A stretch of DNA of 64,000 nucleotides from NCBI RefSeq assembly GCF_958295425.1, contig NC_081149.1, positions 23,483,964-23,547,963 on the forward strand. The letters run 5' to 3'. Every line of letters begins with the position of its first letter. Position 1 is the first letter of the stretch. Below are positions 41,401 through 53,707 of the stretch, piece by piece. A model generated the notes under the pieces. That model did not search any database. It had not been told where the DNA came from and worked only from the letters and a program-made list of their open reading frames with translations. This DNA is from Solea solea. Lineage: Eukaryota > Chordata > Actinopteri > Pleuronectiformes > Soleidae. Both the position numbers and the translations under genes were made by a program.

Positions 41401-44173
41401 AATAGACTAACAAATGGGTACGATAAAGGATTATGGAAGGTCAGGTGTGTCATGAGTAAAACTGCTTGAAGGCTTGTTTTGCTTTCCTCCAAATGACCAT
41501 TGGATATGAGCATGTTCTAGAATAAATGATTACAGAACAAATGATGGCTTTAACCTTAATGTACTGCCACATGCATATTTTTTTCACGATCACGATGAAA
41601 TAGAGCTGACCTGAGTGACTGGACTCTGCAGTGTGGGCTCTCCAGTCCAGCAAAGAGCACTGCAACTCCGGTGTCAAGAGGATTGTTGCTGCTCAGGTCC
41701 AGCTCTCTCAGATTAGACTCCTCAGAGGTCAGAACTGAAGCTACAGCTTTGAAGCTCTCTGACAGATTACAGCCACTCAGCCTGATGAAGATTAATGGAG
41801 GAAGAATGATCTATTTCAAACAACTAAAAACACATTTGATACTCTTAATGTTATACATGTACCTACAGGTATGTCGTGGATTCTTGAAAGGCTGGCAGCA
41901 GCCTCAGAAGACCCTGCTCTGAGGCACAGTATTTCTTCAGGTCAAACACAGCCGGCTTTTTGTCTGAAGACAGAAGGATGAAGACCAGAGCTGACCACTG
42001 AGCAGGAGAAAGAAATCTTTTTGCGAGGTTTCCAGAGTTCAAGTACTCTTGAATCTCCTCCACGAGAGAATGATCATTGAGCTCATACAGACAGTAAATC
42101 AGGTTGAAGCTTCTGTCTGCAGATGGATTCTTGATCTTCTTTTTGATGTACTGGATTGTCTCTTGATTACTGCTTGGACTCGTGTTTTTCTGGTGAAGCA
42201 GGTCTGTCAGAAGATCTTGATTTGTCTGCAGTGAGAGGCCCAACAGGAAACGGAGGAACAAATCCAGGTGTCCCCCTGGACTCTCCAAGGCCCTGTCAAT
42301 TGCAGTTCTCTGGACCTCTGTTGGAGATGTTTTGTTGAAAAACATCCACGGACTTTTGGAAGTAGACTGGGATTCAGCCATCACATTCTTGCCGTTGTTA
42401 ATGAGCGATAACCACACATAAAAAGCTGCCAGAAACTCCTGAATGCTCAGATGGATGAAGCTGAACATTCTGCTCTTGTCCTTCTTCTTCCAGCACTCCC
42501 TTCTGAAGATCTGCGTGAACACTCCAGAGTACACAGAGGCTTCACTGAGATCAATTCCACTTTCATTTAGGTCTTGCTCATAGAAGATTATATTTCCTTT
42601 CTCCAGCTGGTTAAAAGCCAGTTTTGCAAGTGACTGGATGTAGAGAATGCTCTTCTTTGTGCCGTACTTCTCTTTGGTCTGTCTCATTTGAAAAGCCAGG
42701 AATTCGGTGTACATCCCGGTCAAAGTCTTGGGCAGCTCCACTTCCCCACTGCTTTTCAACACGTCCTCCAGCACCGTAGCGGTGATCCAGCAGAAGACTG
42801 GAATGTGGCACATGATATGGAGACTTTGTGATGCCTTAATGTGGGAGATCACTCTTCTCGCATGCTCATCGTGGCTGAATCTCTTGGTGAAATAGTCCTC
42901 CTTCTGTTGGTCGGTGAACCCTCTCACCTCTGACACCATGTCAACAAACTCCATGGAGATCTGGTTGGCTGCGGCAGGTCGTGTTGTTATCCAAAGACGA
43001 GAGGATGGGAGCAGAGTCCCTCTGATGAGGTTCACCAGCAGTCCTTCTATCTTTATTGACTTTGTCACATCAATTACTGTTTTCTCTTTGGCGGTGAAGT
43101 CGAGCTGAAGACGGTTCTCATCGAGTCCATCCAACACGAAGAGGAGTTTGAATTTACTCTTGTCATAGTTGGTGTTTCCTGACCTCTGTAACTGGGCGAA
43201 AATGTAATTCAGTGTGTCCTCTTTGATATCTTTGGTTTCCCAGATACATTTGTGGATGAATTTGGAGAGGCACAACCGTTTTCCCTTCAGCAAATTCAGC
43301 TGGCGGAAGGTGAAGGGGAATATGAGATGCACATCCTGATTGCTTCGTCCTTCAGCCCAGTCAAGGATGAACTTTTGGACAAGAAATGTTTTCCCAATCC
43401 CTGCATTCCCAGTGGTCAGCACTGTCCGTATGGGTATGTGTTTTCCAGACGGGTGTTTGAAGATATCCTTGGGTTTGACTGATGTCTCTGTTGCGGCTGT
43501 CTTTCTTGATGCCATCTCAATCTGCCTGACCTCGTGTACTCGGTGGTTTTGCAAGTTGCCGCCATCTGTGATGTAGAGTTCTGTGTAGATGTCAACGAGA
43601 AGCTTTTTGTCCTGCGTACCTGACATTCCCTCCTGAACACACATGAAGCGGTTCTGAAGATTAGACTGGAGAGTTTGTTGGTGTGATGTGATCAGCTGTG
43701 GAGGTTTTGGTGCTGATGTCAAACACAAGAGACAGAGGAGACAGTGGCTAATGTTATTCATTTACAGGCATGTAAACAGATGTGTACTAACGACCACATC
43801 TGTTCAAGATAGTGATATATATATTAAAGGGATGTTACAGGAGTGAAGAGATTTTACTCAAAGTGTCCTGACCTCTTGATTTTGAAGTGATGCTTGATAG
43901 TTGCTGCACAAGATCATTTCTGTTGATCTTGATCAAAAGCCCTCTGGTGACCTCCAGAGCTCCATGAAGGTCATAGAACTGCACCATCTGAGCAACGGTG
44001 TCCTGCCTGTCGGCCTTCTCCAGCCTGGCCACAGGAATGGCCGGGCAGGGATCATGGTGTGGGATGATTGTGTGCACAATATCCACCTGGTGGATCAGCC
44101 ACTTGAACTGCTTGAATTCATCGTCCCTCAAATCCTCCAGTGTTAACCACAGCGTCTCCTTAAGTGCAGTCAT
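38490..44173 (-). CDS. NLRC3-like innate immune receptor: PYD, FISNA, NACHT, LRR, B30.2
   Basis: Fish-specific NLR family; members are cytosolic sensors proposed to act in inflammasome-type signalling. Coding exons from the 5' end: 43873-44173 (PYD, starts MTALKETLW), 41867-43712 (FISNA plus NACHT), LRR exons 41611-41781, 40981-41154, 40702-40875 and 40456-40629 (171, 174, 174 and 174 bases), and 38490-39055 (PRY-SPRY/B30.2, starts DACELTLD, ends with a stop). Walker A is GNAGIGKT at residues 202-209; Walker B is LLFVLDGLDE. Each LRR exon carries the LRELDLS-type repeat. Frames agree through the last LRR exon, which ends in phase 2. The B30.2 exon needs phase 1, so they cannot be joined directly; a short linker exon is expected in this family but I could not find it. 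If the last LRR exon is not spliced it reads on to a stop at 40410-40412, giving 961 residues without B30.2. Confidence 0.88.
39087..39840 (+). mobile_element. Degraded non-LTR retrotransposon fragment inside the NLR gene
   Basis: In the plus strand from about 39093 a frame reads MYADDSTLYYAAE, containing the YADD reverse-transcriptase motif. After a stop and frame changes it continues as LVLNMLKTKSIILGSS, KLLGTIIDSQLS, KKMGCGISMVRKCLMPL and LCHLDYCAPVWSS. Several stops and shifts show that it is dead. It lies between the last LRR exon and the B30.2 exon, in antisense orientation to the host gene. It differs from the LINE at 33720-34470. Confidence 0.75.
40125..40315 (+). mobile_element. SINE with tRNA-like head in the NLR gene
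   Basis: The A box TGGTAGAGCAGG and B box GGTTTGATCCC at about 40128-40173 are well formed. The tail CAGGGTGTGACCCCGTCCTA and GATAAAGCGGTAGAAGATGA matches the end of the element at 10974-11206. It lies between the LINE fragment and the last LRR exon. Confidence 0.65.
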
Positions 44174-47070
44174 TGGGATTTAGAAAGTGGCAATTGTTTT
44201 ACCTAAAAGAAAGTGTTTTTTGAAGATTATAGATTAATCAAACAGTTTCTGGCCAGCAAAATCACTGACCTGCTCAGACGACGACTGCTTCTCTGACAGT
44301 AGTGTGTCAAATCATGCTCATTTCCACATTTCCTCTGTAAAATGAAAATGACGGGTGTTCCTTTACTTCCTGTTTGCCTGCACTGATCTGCTGGCAAGAG
44401 TTACCCTAATATTAACCACAACATGCTGTATTAGTCTTTATATGTTTTAAGATTATTTTTTTTATATGTAAAAGTGAAACATCACTTACCCTCTTGACGG
44501 ACTCTCGATCTTACAAATGGAGAATGTTATTTCACAACACAACACCGGAGGTTTGGTATAAGGAACAAAACTCACCACTGGATCAAACATACAGCATTTC
44601 AGACACTTCCCTATAGAACGCGTGTTGAAGATTTGGGGACATCTAGGGGTGAATAATACCCCTAATACCAACTGAATAATACCTTTTATTTTTCTCTCAT
44701 TTGATTGTATGAGTGGTTTGAAATCATTCACTCACTGTTGAGTTTGAAGGAGAGACTGATGTTAAAGACCTTCATTGTGTTGTTTTCTTCTCCTTCATCC
44801 AACCCCGTTTTGTTTCTGGTGCATTTGTAACATCACATTTCACACACAGGCAATGAAAACCTTGTTAATCACCTTTTGTGGTTGAAATCTTTTGGATCAT
44901 AGCCACACATTTTTGTATGATTATGGTTTTATACAGAGCCAAAAGTCCATGAATTATTCAGGCATTAAAGATTATCTCCAATGAAGGTTTTTAGCTGTTT
45001 ATTTGCTTTTTTCCCCCCGTTCATTAATGTTTTGTAATTTTTTTGAAAGGTGCTGCAAGAATAAAATGCTGTAATGCTCCAACATACAGTAATATGTAGT
45101 CGTAGTATAGTCCAGTGTTAAACATAAAGCGTTGCTACATTTGATATAAACACGTGGTGAAAAAAGCCTGAAGCCAAATAAATAAATGGAACAAATAGAA
45201 CACACATGACATGTGCATCGTGCACAGTAAACTATAACTACAATATGAGCCGTACTGTCAGTCAATCAAAATGTGACACTGTAAATGGAGGATAGATTTA
45301 TGATAGCACTCTAAACAGAGCAGATATAGATATATTTTTTTATTTTAAACATTCACTTTGACATCAATGATTTACAAGTCTTTTTCAGAATAAAAAAAAA
45401 TCAACGCCACCAACATAAAAAAAAGAAAAACGCTTGATCTTGACTGATCTCAGAAATGATCTCAGCTCAGAAATGGCTTGGATTAACAACAACAAATCAA
45501 ATTGTGTCACAGCCCGAGGCCAGTCACCTTCGGGGAAATCTGCTCTCAAGTGTTTCCTGTTGACAGACAGAACATGGGTGAAAATATAACCTCCACTTCA
45601 GAGAGGTGAACCTCAACTAGAGGCATCTATATCAGTATCTGACATGGCAGAACCTGTAATGCAATATTTGTTATGTCCAAACACATCAGCCTGTATGAAA
45701 CGCCATGAATCAAAGCGATATCCCTGTGCCTGGTGGGCGTGTGCACAAAGACGTGTGTTTATAAATAAAAGCTGTGTGTTTATAAATACACATACATAAA
45801 TATGTTTGTACATATGGCTGAGCTTCCTCTTTTTTACGGACCACAACACGGAGATTTAAGTAAGTCACTGTAATTAAAAACTTCCTAATAAACTGCTACA
45901 TAACTCAATCTCTCTGATATTCTCATCTGCATTTAATTGAACTGAATTTTGAAAAATTAAAAGGTTAAAAATAAAAGTTAACCTTCCGTTAAAGGCCCCT
46001 TTAACTGCTGTTAAAGGTGCAGTGTGTAAGATTTATGAGGTAGGCGTTGAATAAACAATTCATAAGTTTGTTTGTACATGTGTTTTGTTAGGCTAAGAAT
46101 AGGCTTTTTCATATTAACTTTAGGCAAGGGTCTTGCTTTAGGGAGGACACCAATGAGCGCCGCCGTGTTTCTACAGCAGCCTGAATGGACAAAGCAGTTA
46201 GCAGCGGTGTCAAACTCAATTACAGAGGGGGCCGAAATGAAAAACTGTGTCCAAGTCGAGGGCCACATGAGGTCAAGCAACAAAATATTCAGTACACATG
46301 ATTTTCCATTGTACATTTCCATCTGTCTTGCCATTTTTATCAATAATCTGTCGATTATTTTCTCCATTAATCGAGTAATGGTTTGGTCCATAATATGTCA
46401 GAAAACAGTGTCTTTCAAACCTGGAAATGATGATGTACCCAAATGTCTTGTTTTTGTCCACAAACCAAAATGATTCACTTTTAATGATTTCTTTGTGATG
46501 TGGAGCAAGGAAACCAGAAAATAGTCACATTTAAAAAGCTGGAAAAAAAAACAGAAATCTTGTTTTAATCATGAAAAAAGCCTCAAACCGATTAATCGGA
46601 AATAGTTATCTCGTGGGCCAAATACAACTGCATGGTTTGACACCTGGGAGTTTTTGAAGCAAAAGCTTAGAAAGCAAGCACAGTGAAAGTTACCTTTCTT
46701 TGAAAACACAGCGCAGGACCACACGCTAACAAACCACGAGAAAACCTCTGATATTTGATGTTGGTTCAGTAACATCATATCAAGTAGTGACTACATTCTT
46801 GTTGGTACGGTGGTTGCTTTTTAATTTAAACACATAACTTTTCCTCATGTGTTATTAATCACCAGAACCAGTCAATGAACAATGAAGTTAGTAATTAGAA
46901 AAGGCTAATAAACAACAGTCCTCAGTAGTCTTCACTGCATTTTCTTGGGAAATGCACATGTTCTGGTTGAACATGTTGGTATTCTGTGGTCATCGTCTTT
47001 GCAGTATCAAGTACAAAATTCTACAAATTCTTCTTTTGCATGCTGTGTGTCGACATCTACGCATTCACCC
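44174..47070. other. Intergenic DNA between the NLR gene and the receptor gene
   Basis: Probable NLR 5' UTR and promoter lie just above 44173 but no TATA box is obvious. The rest is AT-rich. A hAT-like element occupies 46205-46650. No other gene seen. Confidence 0.5.
46205..46650. mobile_element. hAT-like miniature element containing the ATTAATCGA repeat
   Basis: The ends are CGGTGTCAAACTC (about 46205) and GGTTTGACACCTGG (about 46635-46648), inverted copies of each other. GGGGGCCGAAATGA lies inside the left end and CGTGGGCCAAATAC inside the right end. The interior carries a copy of the repeat found at 3855-4200. Confidence 0.6.
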
Positions 47071-50000
47071 TCACAAAGCGGTCGTCGAGCTTTGTGCGTG
47101 GAGTGTTTTGCGTATTCGGTGGGACTGCGTGTGACAGTGTGTGTGTACGAGGCTGTGCACAGCGTGTCTATATCTGGCGGACATCAGGTTGTAGAGTAGA
47201 GGGTTGACGGCGGCGCTGAGGTAGTAGAGGACTGAGGACACCAGATTGAAATACTGAGACAGATAGTATAAAAAATACAATTGTGTGTCGTCGTGTGTGT
47301 TATTGTATGGGTCGGTGTCGTTCTGTGAGTTGACGCACCCTTTTTGTGTGTCATGTGTCGTAGTGTTTGTGCCGTTGTGCAGTTGACAGTTTGCATGTGT
47401 GTGTGTTTCCATGTCAGGGTCTGAGGGATGTGCACTCGCTGCGTTTTTGTGGTGCACTCTGGTGTGTGATATAACAAGTGAATGTAAGTGTTCGCGTGCG
47501 CTCATGTTGTCAGGATATGCTTCTGTGTCAGTGTGCGCTTTGGTGTCCACTTCTACGTCGGTGTGTGCGTCGACTTTGACTCTGGTCCTGTCACACGATA
47601 CGTGACCTTTCTCTGCGTGAGCGTGTGTGGTCATTTGTCCAGTCTGGGAGAGACTCTGCGGGTGTGTGTCTGAGCTTGCAGGACTATCAGGAAGTGTGTT
47701 CAAGTCTGATTGTGAGTTTGTGTCCATGTAAGTTTCCTGTCTTTCGGTGCCAGTGCCCAGAGAAAGAGAGAATATGGTCCGACCAACATGGAAGGGCAGC
47801 CAGCACAGGACAAACGCCAAGACAATCACTCCTGAAGGAGGTGAAGAGACACGAGAGGAACATGGGAAGCAGAAGGAGTAATACATTAGCTACTTTATAA
47901 TCCTTTTAATCCCTCTTAAACTAAGGCCCCATTCAGACCTGGTATTAACATCTGTCCTCAGTGATCCCATCACAGGAAACTGAGTTGAATAAGTCTGTTC
48001 ACATCTGACATTAGAATGCATCCTGGATGCGCCGCACATGATCAAATCACTCAGGAAGGAGGTTACAACCAGGGATCTGAAAGCTAGCGATTTATTTAAA
48101 GAAGAGACAGACAACTGTTTGGTTAATGGTGTAAGGACATGGCAGTAGCACCCCTGCATAAAAACACATGCTTAGATATGGAATGATGGCAGTCCTTTGT
48201 GCCATTAATTATACAATAAGTGAGAGATAACTGGGGAAACCAATTTATATGCAGATGGTGTCATTTTTGTATCACCATTACACTGTTTTAACATTATTAT
48301 GACACATTTAAAGACCCAAAGTTGTCTCTTTCAGCTTGTCTAAGCATATGAAAACATTACAAATGAAAATCACTCAAATATGTAACTATATAAAACAAGC
48401 AATATGATAAAGCTACCAGAAATGAATACACTTTAACATCAGCAGTGTGTGTGTGTGTGTGCTCTCACCAAGCATTTTAACAGTGTGCCGGTGACTCTGG
48501 TCTTTGCGGCTGCTTTGTGGGCGGAGCCACAGTGTTCGTCCGATGAGGCTGTAGACCAGTCCCAGGATGCAGAGCGGTACCAGGAAGTACAGGTTGGAGA
48601 GAATCATCATGGCTGACAACAGGCCAGATGAGACGGCATAGTGCGTGCAGCGACACTCTCTCATGTCCCACTCTCCTCCCGCAACAACATCCTCCTCCTC
48701 CTCCTTTCCTCCTCCCTCGTCTTCTTTCATTTTATTTTGCTGCATTCTGTCATCTTCCATCTTCCCCCCTTCTTCTTCACCTCCTCTTTTATCTACCTGG
48801 TTCCCATCTTCCCTTTCTCCTCCATCTCCTTGTTTCCTCTCATCTGTTTCTAGAATTTCCAGCTTTCTCTCCCCTTCTTCTTTGAACAACTTCTCTCTCT
48901 CACCCAATCCTATTGTCTCTTTCTCTTCCCACTGTATACCCTCCGGTCCTCCACCCATCAATCTCAAGTGTCCATTTCCTCTTTCCCCTCCACCTATTAC
49001 AAATGCACCCTTTTCTCCTTCCCTGCCTGTCCACCCTGCATCCTCCCTCGATCCTCCAAACCCTACTTCCTCTCCCCCAACTTCCTCCACTCCAACCATG
49101 ATCAACACTGGTGCTGCACTAACAGCCGCACCCAGCCAGAGGCAGCCAATGAGAGCCCTGGTTCGGCGCCGCGTCACCAAAGTCTTGGCTGCGATTGGCC
49201 AGCAGACGGCCACGTACCTTTCAAGGGAGAGGAAGGTGATGTGGAGAATGGTACAGAAGGTGCAGCACTCAGAGAGGAACATGGTCAGTTTACAGGCAAT
49301 GTCTCCCAACAGCCAGGGTCTGGGCCTCCAGAGCTGAGAGAGATGGAACAATGATTTTACTTTTGTACTTGATTCTGACACATGGAAACATAAATCAACC
49401 AAACAACCAACACATCAACCAACCAACAAACCAATCAACACACCACTCAACCAACTAACCAATCAACACACCAACCAATGAACTAACGAATCAACCAACC
49501 AACACACCATCCACCCAACCTACAAACTAACCAACATACCATCCAACCAATGAACACATCACCCAACCAAACACAGCAACCAACCAATCAACCAACCAAC
49601 ACACCAACTAACAAACCAATAAACCAACCAACAAACCAATCAACTAACTAACCAACACAGCAACATATTATCTAACCAACACAGCGACCAACCAACACAC
49701 TAACTAACACACAAACCAATCCCCTAAGCAACCAACATGCCATCAATCATCCAACCAACCAACCAACCATCCAACCAACCAACACACCAACTAATCAACT
49801 AACCAATCAACCAACACACCAACTACCAAACCAACCAACCAACACATCACCCAACCAACCAACCAACCAACCAACACATCACCCAACCAATACACCAACT
49901 ACCAACTACCAAACCAACCATTCAACACACCATCCAATCAAACAACCAACCAACACACCAACTAACAAACCAACCAATCAGCACAACAACCAACCAACAA

Positions 50001-52288
50001 ATCAACCAATCAGCACACCAACCAACAAAACAACCAATCAGCACACCAACCAATACACCAACTAACAAACCAATCATTCAACACACCAACTAACAAATCA
50101 ACCAATCAGCACACCAACCAACAAAGCAACCAATCAGCACACCTACCAATACACCAACTAACAAACTAATCATTCAACACACCAACCAACCAATCAACTA
50201 ACCATCCAACACATCAACATACTACTAACCAACACAGCAACCAACCAACAAACACAACAACTAACTAATCAACCAACCAATGAACACACCAACTAACAAA
50301 CCAACCAACACACCAACCAATTAACAAACCAATCAACAAACAGACCAACCAACCAACTGTAATTGTATAACACATTTTGTATTTTTGGAACAGTCTATAG
50401 TAAAGTACCCAAGAGTTAAACAGTCACCAATCTCAATCTCCAGGTCAGCCTTAAAGGTCGGCCTTTTAAAATCAACTCATATTTGAATGCATTATATGTG
50501 AGTGTACCTTATATAGATCCAGAGGCAGCAGCAGGAGTATTAACAGATCACTGACCGCCATGCTGCTCAGGTACAGGTAGGTGGAGCTTCTCATGTGTGG
50601 ACGCAGCCAAACCACCAGAATTGTGAGTATATTTCCAAGGAGGCCAAAGAGCATCAGTGGAATATAAATCACAGTCACACACACTAGAAAAGAAAAAGAA
50701 AAGTGATTTATTTACAATGGAAAAGTGATGATGTTATCTCACTAACAGTATTGCATGCATTCACGATTAATGGCACAGGTAGCTTGTAAAATTGTTTCCT
50801 TTTTATTATAAGGCTGATTTACAAGTTTCCTTTCTGTAACACACTTGATTAAAATGATCAGCTCATCATCAAGCTCTGCATACACCTGATAACAACCCCT
50901 TTATTTGAATCAGGTGTGTTAGAGAAAGGAAACTTGTAAAGCAGCAGAGCAGTGCGTCTCCAGGACCAGGGTTGAGAAACACTGGACTAGAGAGTTTGAT
51001 CTAATGTATCAAACTAAAAATTCAAAATTCTGAGAAGATGGGTTGTTTTTTGCGATCAAATGATCAAATACAGTAAATATGAAGCTGCTAGCAGCCAGAT
51101 ATCTGAGCATGTAGAGAAGAAATACTAAGATAAAAACAACTAAGATAATGGCAACACAGTTTTTGTAATGGAAACATAATTTCGGTTATTGTATTTCATT
51201 TCTCTCAATAGATCATCTATAAATTCTACACACTGGACAATTAAGTGCTTAACAAACTACCTAAAACATAATCAATGACATTTTAAGAGGCCACGTTTTA
51301 GTACCTTTACCTTTGTAGCATCAGGCTTGTGTTATACATGTTATACTGTACATGCTACTGTAGCTTATCATGGTATATGCTATCTTGGAAAGCAAATCAT
51401 GCACAAGTTAGTATCCTTCTCATTTTCTTATTGTTTAATTATCTGTTTAATATTAAATATAAAAGGGGAGTTTTTAAATTGTGTCTATTCTTTCAGATAA
51501 ATCTAGTTTTTTGGTTTGTTTTTGTTACATTAGAGGTCTTGTGTGTAATTATTTTTGGCATTTGGCATCTGAATATATGAATTGTTGTTTTCATTGCCAT
51601 ACTGTACACAAGGAGTGGGCCGTCTCTATGGAGGCCACCATGTTTTAAATACTAAACACTGATAACTGAAGGCTACAATATGGCATTTTTCCAGTATACG
51701 GTTGTAGCTTCTACTGCAGTGACGTTGTTTTATACGCAACACAAACACACAAACCAGTGACGAGCAAAGCAGTTGTTCTCGGTGTAACTGAATCATTAGA
51801 ATCACTTCATGACACAGTCACTGAACTGAAATACAACTGAACAGGTTGTGATTTGGTTCACGATCACCGGCTTTCAGCAGGGCTGTCACTAAATACACCA
51901 GACTGCTCTGTTAAATATGGAGATTTTAGACATTTCCTTGCTAAATGTTGGAGATTAACACAAGTTTTCCGTATTGTTAAGTCTTTTTAACTGATCTACA
52001 GTTCGGCTTGATTCTTTTTATGCTACTGGAAACGCAATTTACCCGTGCCGTGCCGTGCCAAGGCAAGCACACAAATAGAAAAAGCGCCTTTAGGTTCCAT
52101 ACAATTTTTAATCATCATGCACTAGTATTGTAGTCTTTGAGGTTTTATCTACCTAGCTCAATCAATCCAAACATAGGTTCCTCCCACTGGCAGTCCTGGT
52201 TGGAGCAGTGTTCTGGGAAGTCTGATGAGAGGCCACAGTTTTTATCTTCACAGCCACGGCCCATGTCTGCCAACTCCACAAGATCCAT
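47071..52288 (-). CDS. Ghrelin/motilin-receptor-family GPCR with giant extracellular loops 2 and 3
   Basis: Class A receptor of 645 residues (human GHSR about 366, MLNR about 412). Exons from the 5' end: 52153-52288, 50508-50683, 48469-49333, 47071-47831; all phases agree. TM1 has GN at 62-63; TM2 is SSMAVSDLLILLLLPLDL. The TM3 disulphide cysteine is C118 and E126 matches the glutamate that in GHSR pairs with an arginine in TM6, here R410 in CWLPFHVGR. ERY is 142-144 and NPLLY is 602-606. The TM7 run SQYFNL resembles MLNR. Loop 2 between GVE187 and C331 is about 144 residues, Glu/Gly/Lys-rich and acidic; loop 3 from about 419 to 573 is Thr/His/Asp-rich with five N-glycosylation sequons and three cysteines. 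An in-frame ATG 35 codons upstream (52393) is possible; 52288 was chosen as it gives a short Cys-rich N-terminus. Fish are reported, from memory, to have a clade called big mouth receptor with enlarged loops; this gene may belong to it. The ligand is unknown. Confidence 0.9.
49381..50360. repeat. About 1 kb of CCAA-type tandem repeat in receptor intron 2
   Basis: Almost the whole stretch is built from CCAACCAA, CAATCAACACACCAACTAAC and close variants. It reads as a degenerate four-base satellite with higher-order units of about 30-40 bases. It fills most of the 1.2 kb intron between the TM2 and TM3 exons and would be U/G-rich (UUGG) in the pre-mRNA. Confidence 0.9.
50821..50937. repeat. 30-base inverted repeat (hairpin) in receptor intron 1
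   Basis: The left arm (50821-50850, starting ACAAGTTTCCTTTCTGTAAC) and right arm (50908-50937, ending GAGAAAGGAAACTTGT) are complementary at about 28 of 30 positions. The loop is 57 bases. The sequence just after, CCAGGACCAGGGTTGAGAAA, is a typical end of a fish miniature transposon. Confidence 0.65.
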
Positions 52289-53226
52289 GGTGGCACAGGG
52301 TGGGGCTGGACATGGAAAGCATGAGGCAGTAGAAAGCGGCGGGGGAGAGGTGTGTGTGTGTCCTGGGTTACGGGGAGCAGAGGTGACGCACACGGATGGA
52401 TTTCCTATGAAGCTCGATCACAGTTAACACTGACGGGGACGGTCAGCGTGGACCGGTGCTATCTAGTCATGAACACAAGAAAACAGCACTTGAGAACAGG
52501 AGAAAACATGAAATACACGCTGAACCAAACACATAAACACACAGAGGGACTGATCTTTGAGAGAGTTAAATCACATCTGACCACTCTGCTCTTCTTACTG
52601 TCAGTAGAAAGGACATATTCACTGTCAACACAGCTAAGTTAATTTAAAGGGCCACAATTTTTAATTTTCTAATTTCCAGAGATAAATGTGTTATTCCATC
52701 ATCAGTAAGTAGATCTGAGATACATGTCTTATTCCCACAACAACAGATATTTTTTTTATTTTTATAAAAATAAATAAAATTGACAAAATGTCGGCGTCAA
52801 AGTCACTTCCTTCAAAGAAACTAAAAGCCCTACACTGCCCCACGCCTACTTACTGAGTAAAAGATCTGAAAACACAGCAGCATCACAGTGATTTTAAGTT
52901 TATTCTTCATTTGGGAATAAAGTGGGGGAAAAAATGGATGAAACCAACCCTTTAAACATTTATATCATTTTTATGTCACTGACACCATCACTTCTATGTA
53001 AAAAGGTAGCAATTTAAAAGTGAACGTAACATTTTAAGAATTAAAACAACAAAATAATTAGATTATACAAAACATGCATGTACACACAGAGAGAAAGAAA
53101 AATCATGCTCTTCAAGACTAAAGATAAAATCATACACTTACTGATTCAGGGGACGGATGAAGATCTCTGTTTCAGAGAAACACTTGCTTTGACTTACAAA
53201 CCTGCATGTAGGGGTCTCTCTCTCTG

Positions 53227-53257
<31 letters not shown>

Positions 53258-53268
53258 CTCGCTGTCTC

Positions 53269-53314
<46 letters not shown>

Positions 53315-53454
53315 TCGCTCTCCCTCTCCCTCTCTCACTGGGTGCTAGATATTAAAAAGGCATATTACAAAAAACTGTGTGTATCTTTTGTCATCTAATT
53401 ATTTTGTTGCTATATATATATGAATTAATTGCTCCAAGCCAGATTTTTGCTGAA

Positions 53455-53509
<55 letters not shown>

Positions 53510-53707
53510 ATATGTATATATGTACATGTATATATGTACTGTACTACTGTTGCCAACCGCCACAAAACAAACTCAAAACAGAAAACTAAGAAGAAAACTA
53601 ACCAACAGTAGGGGGCAGTAATACGCCGTTATTGCGTCCAGCCTCAGCCCGAAAGCCCCACGAAGAAGAGCTCGCAGACGCGGTCGGAAGCTAAACAGCT
53701 GTTCAAG
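52289..53707. other. Intergenic DNA between the receptor and eci1
   Basis: Holds the divergent promoters of the receptor (-) and eci1 (+). Simple repeats dominate 53214-53345 (CT and CA runs) and 53461-53520 (TA then TG runs). The last 100 bases before the eci1 start are GC-rich and probably its promoter and 5' UTR. Confidence 0.55.

Noticed and set aside
46072..46473. 133-codon plus-strand frame and its minus-strand partner
   Set aside because: Lies across the hAT-like element and its nested repeat; no protein similarity.
48645..49337. 230-codon open frame on the plus strand opposite the receptor
   Set aside because: A Ser/Pro-rich shadow of the purine-rich loop-2 insert of the receptor; no motifs of its own.
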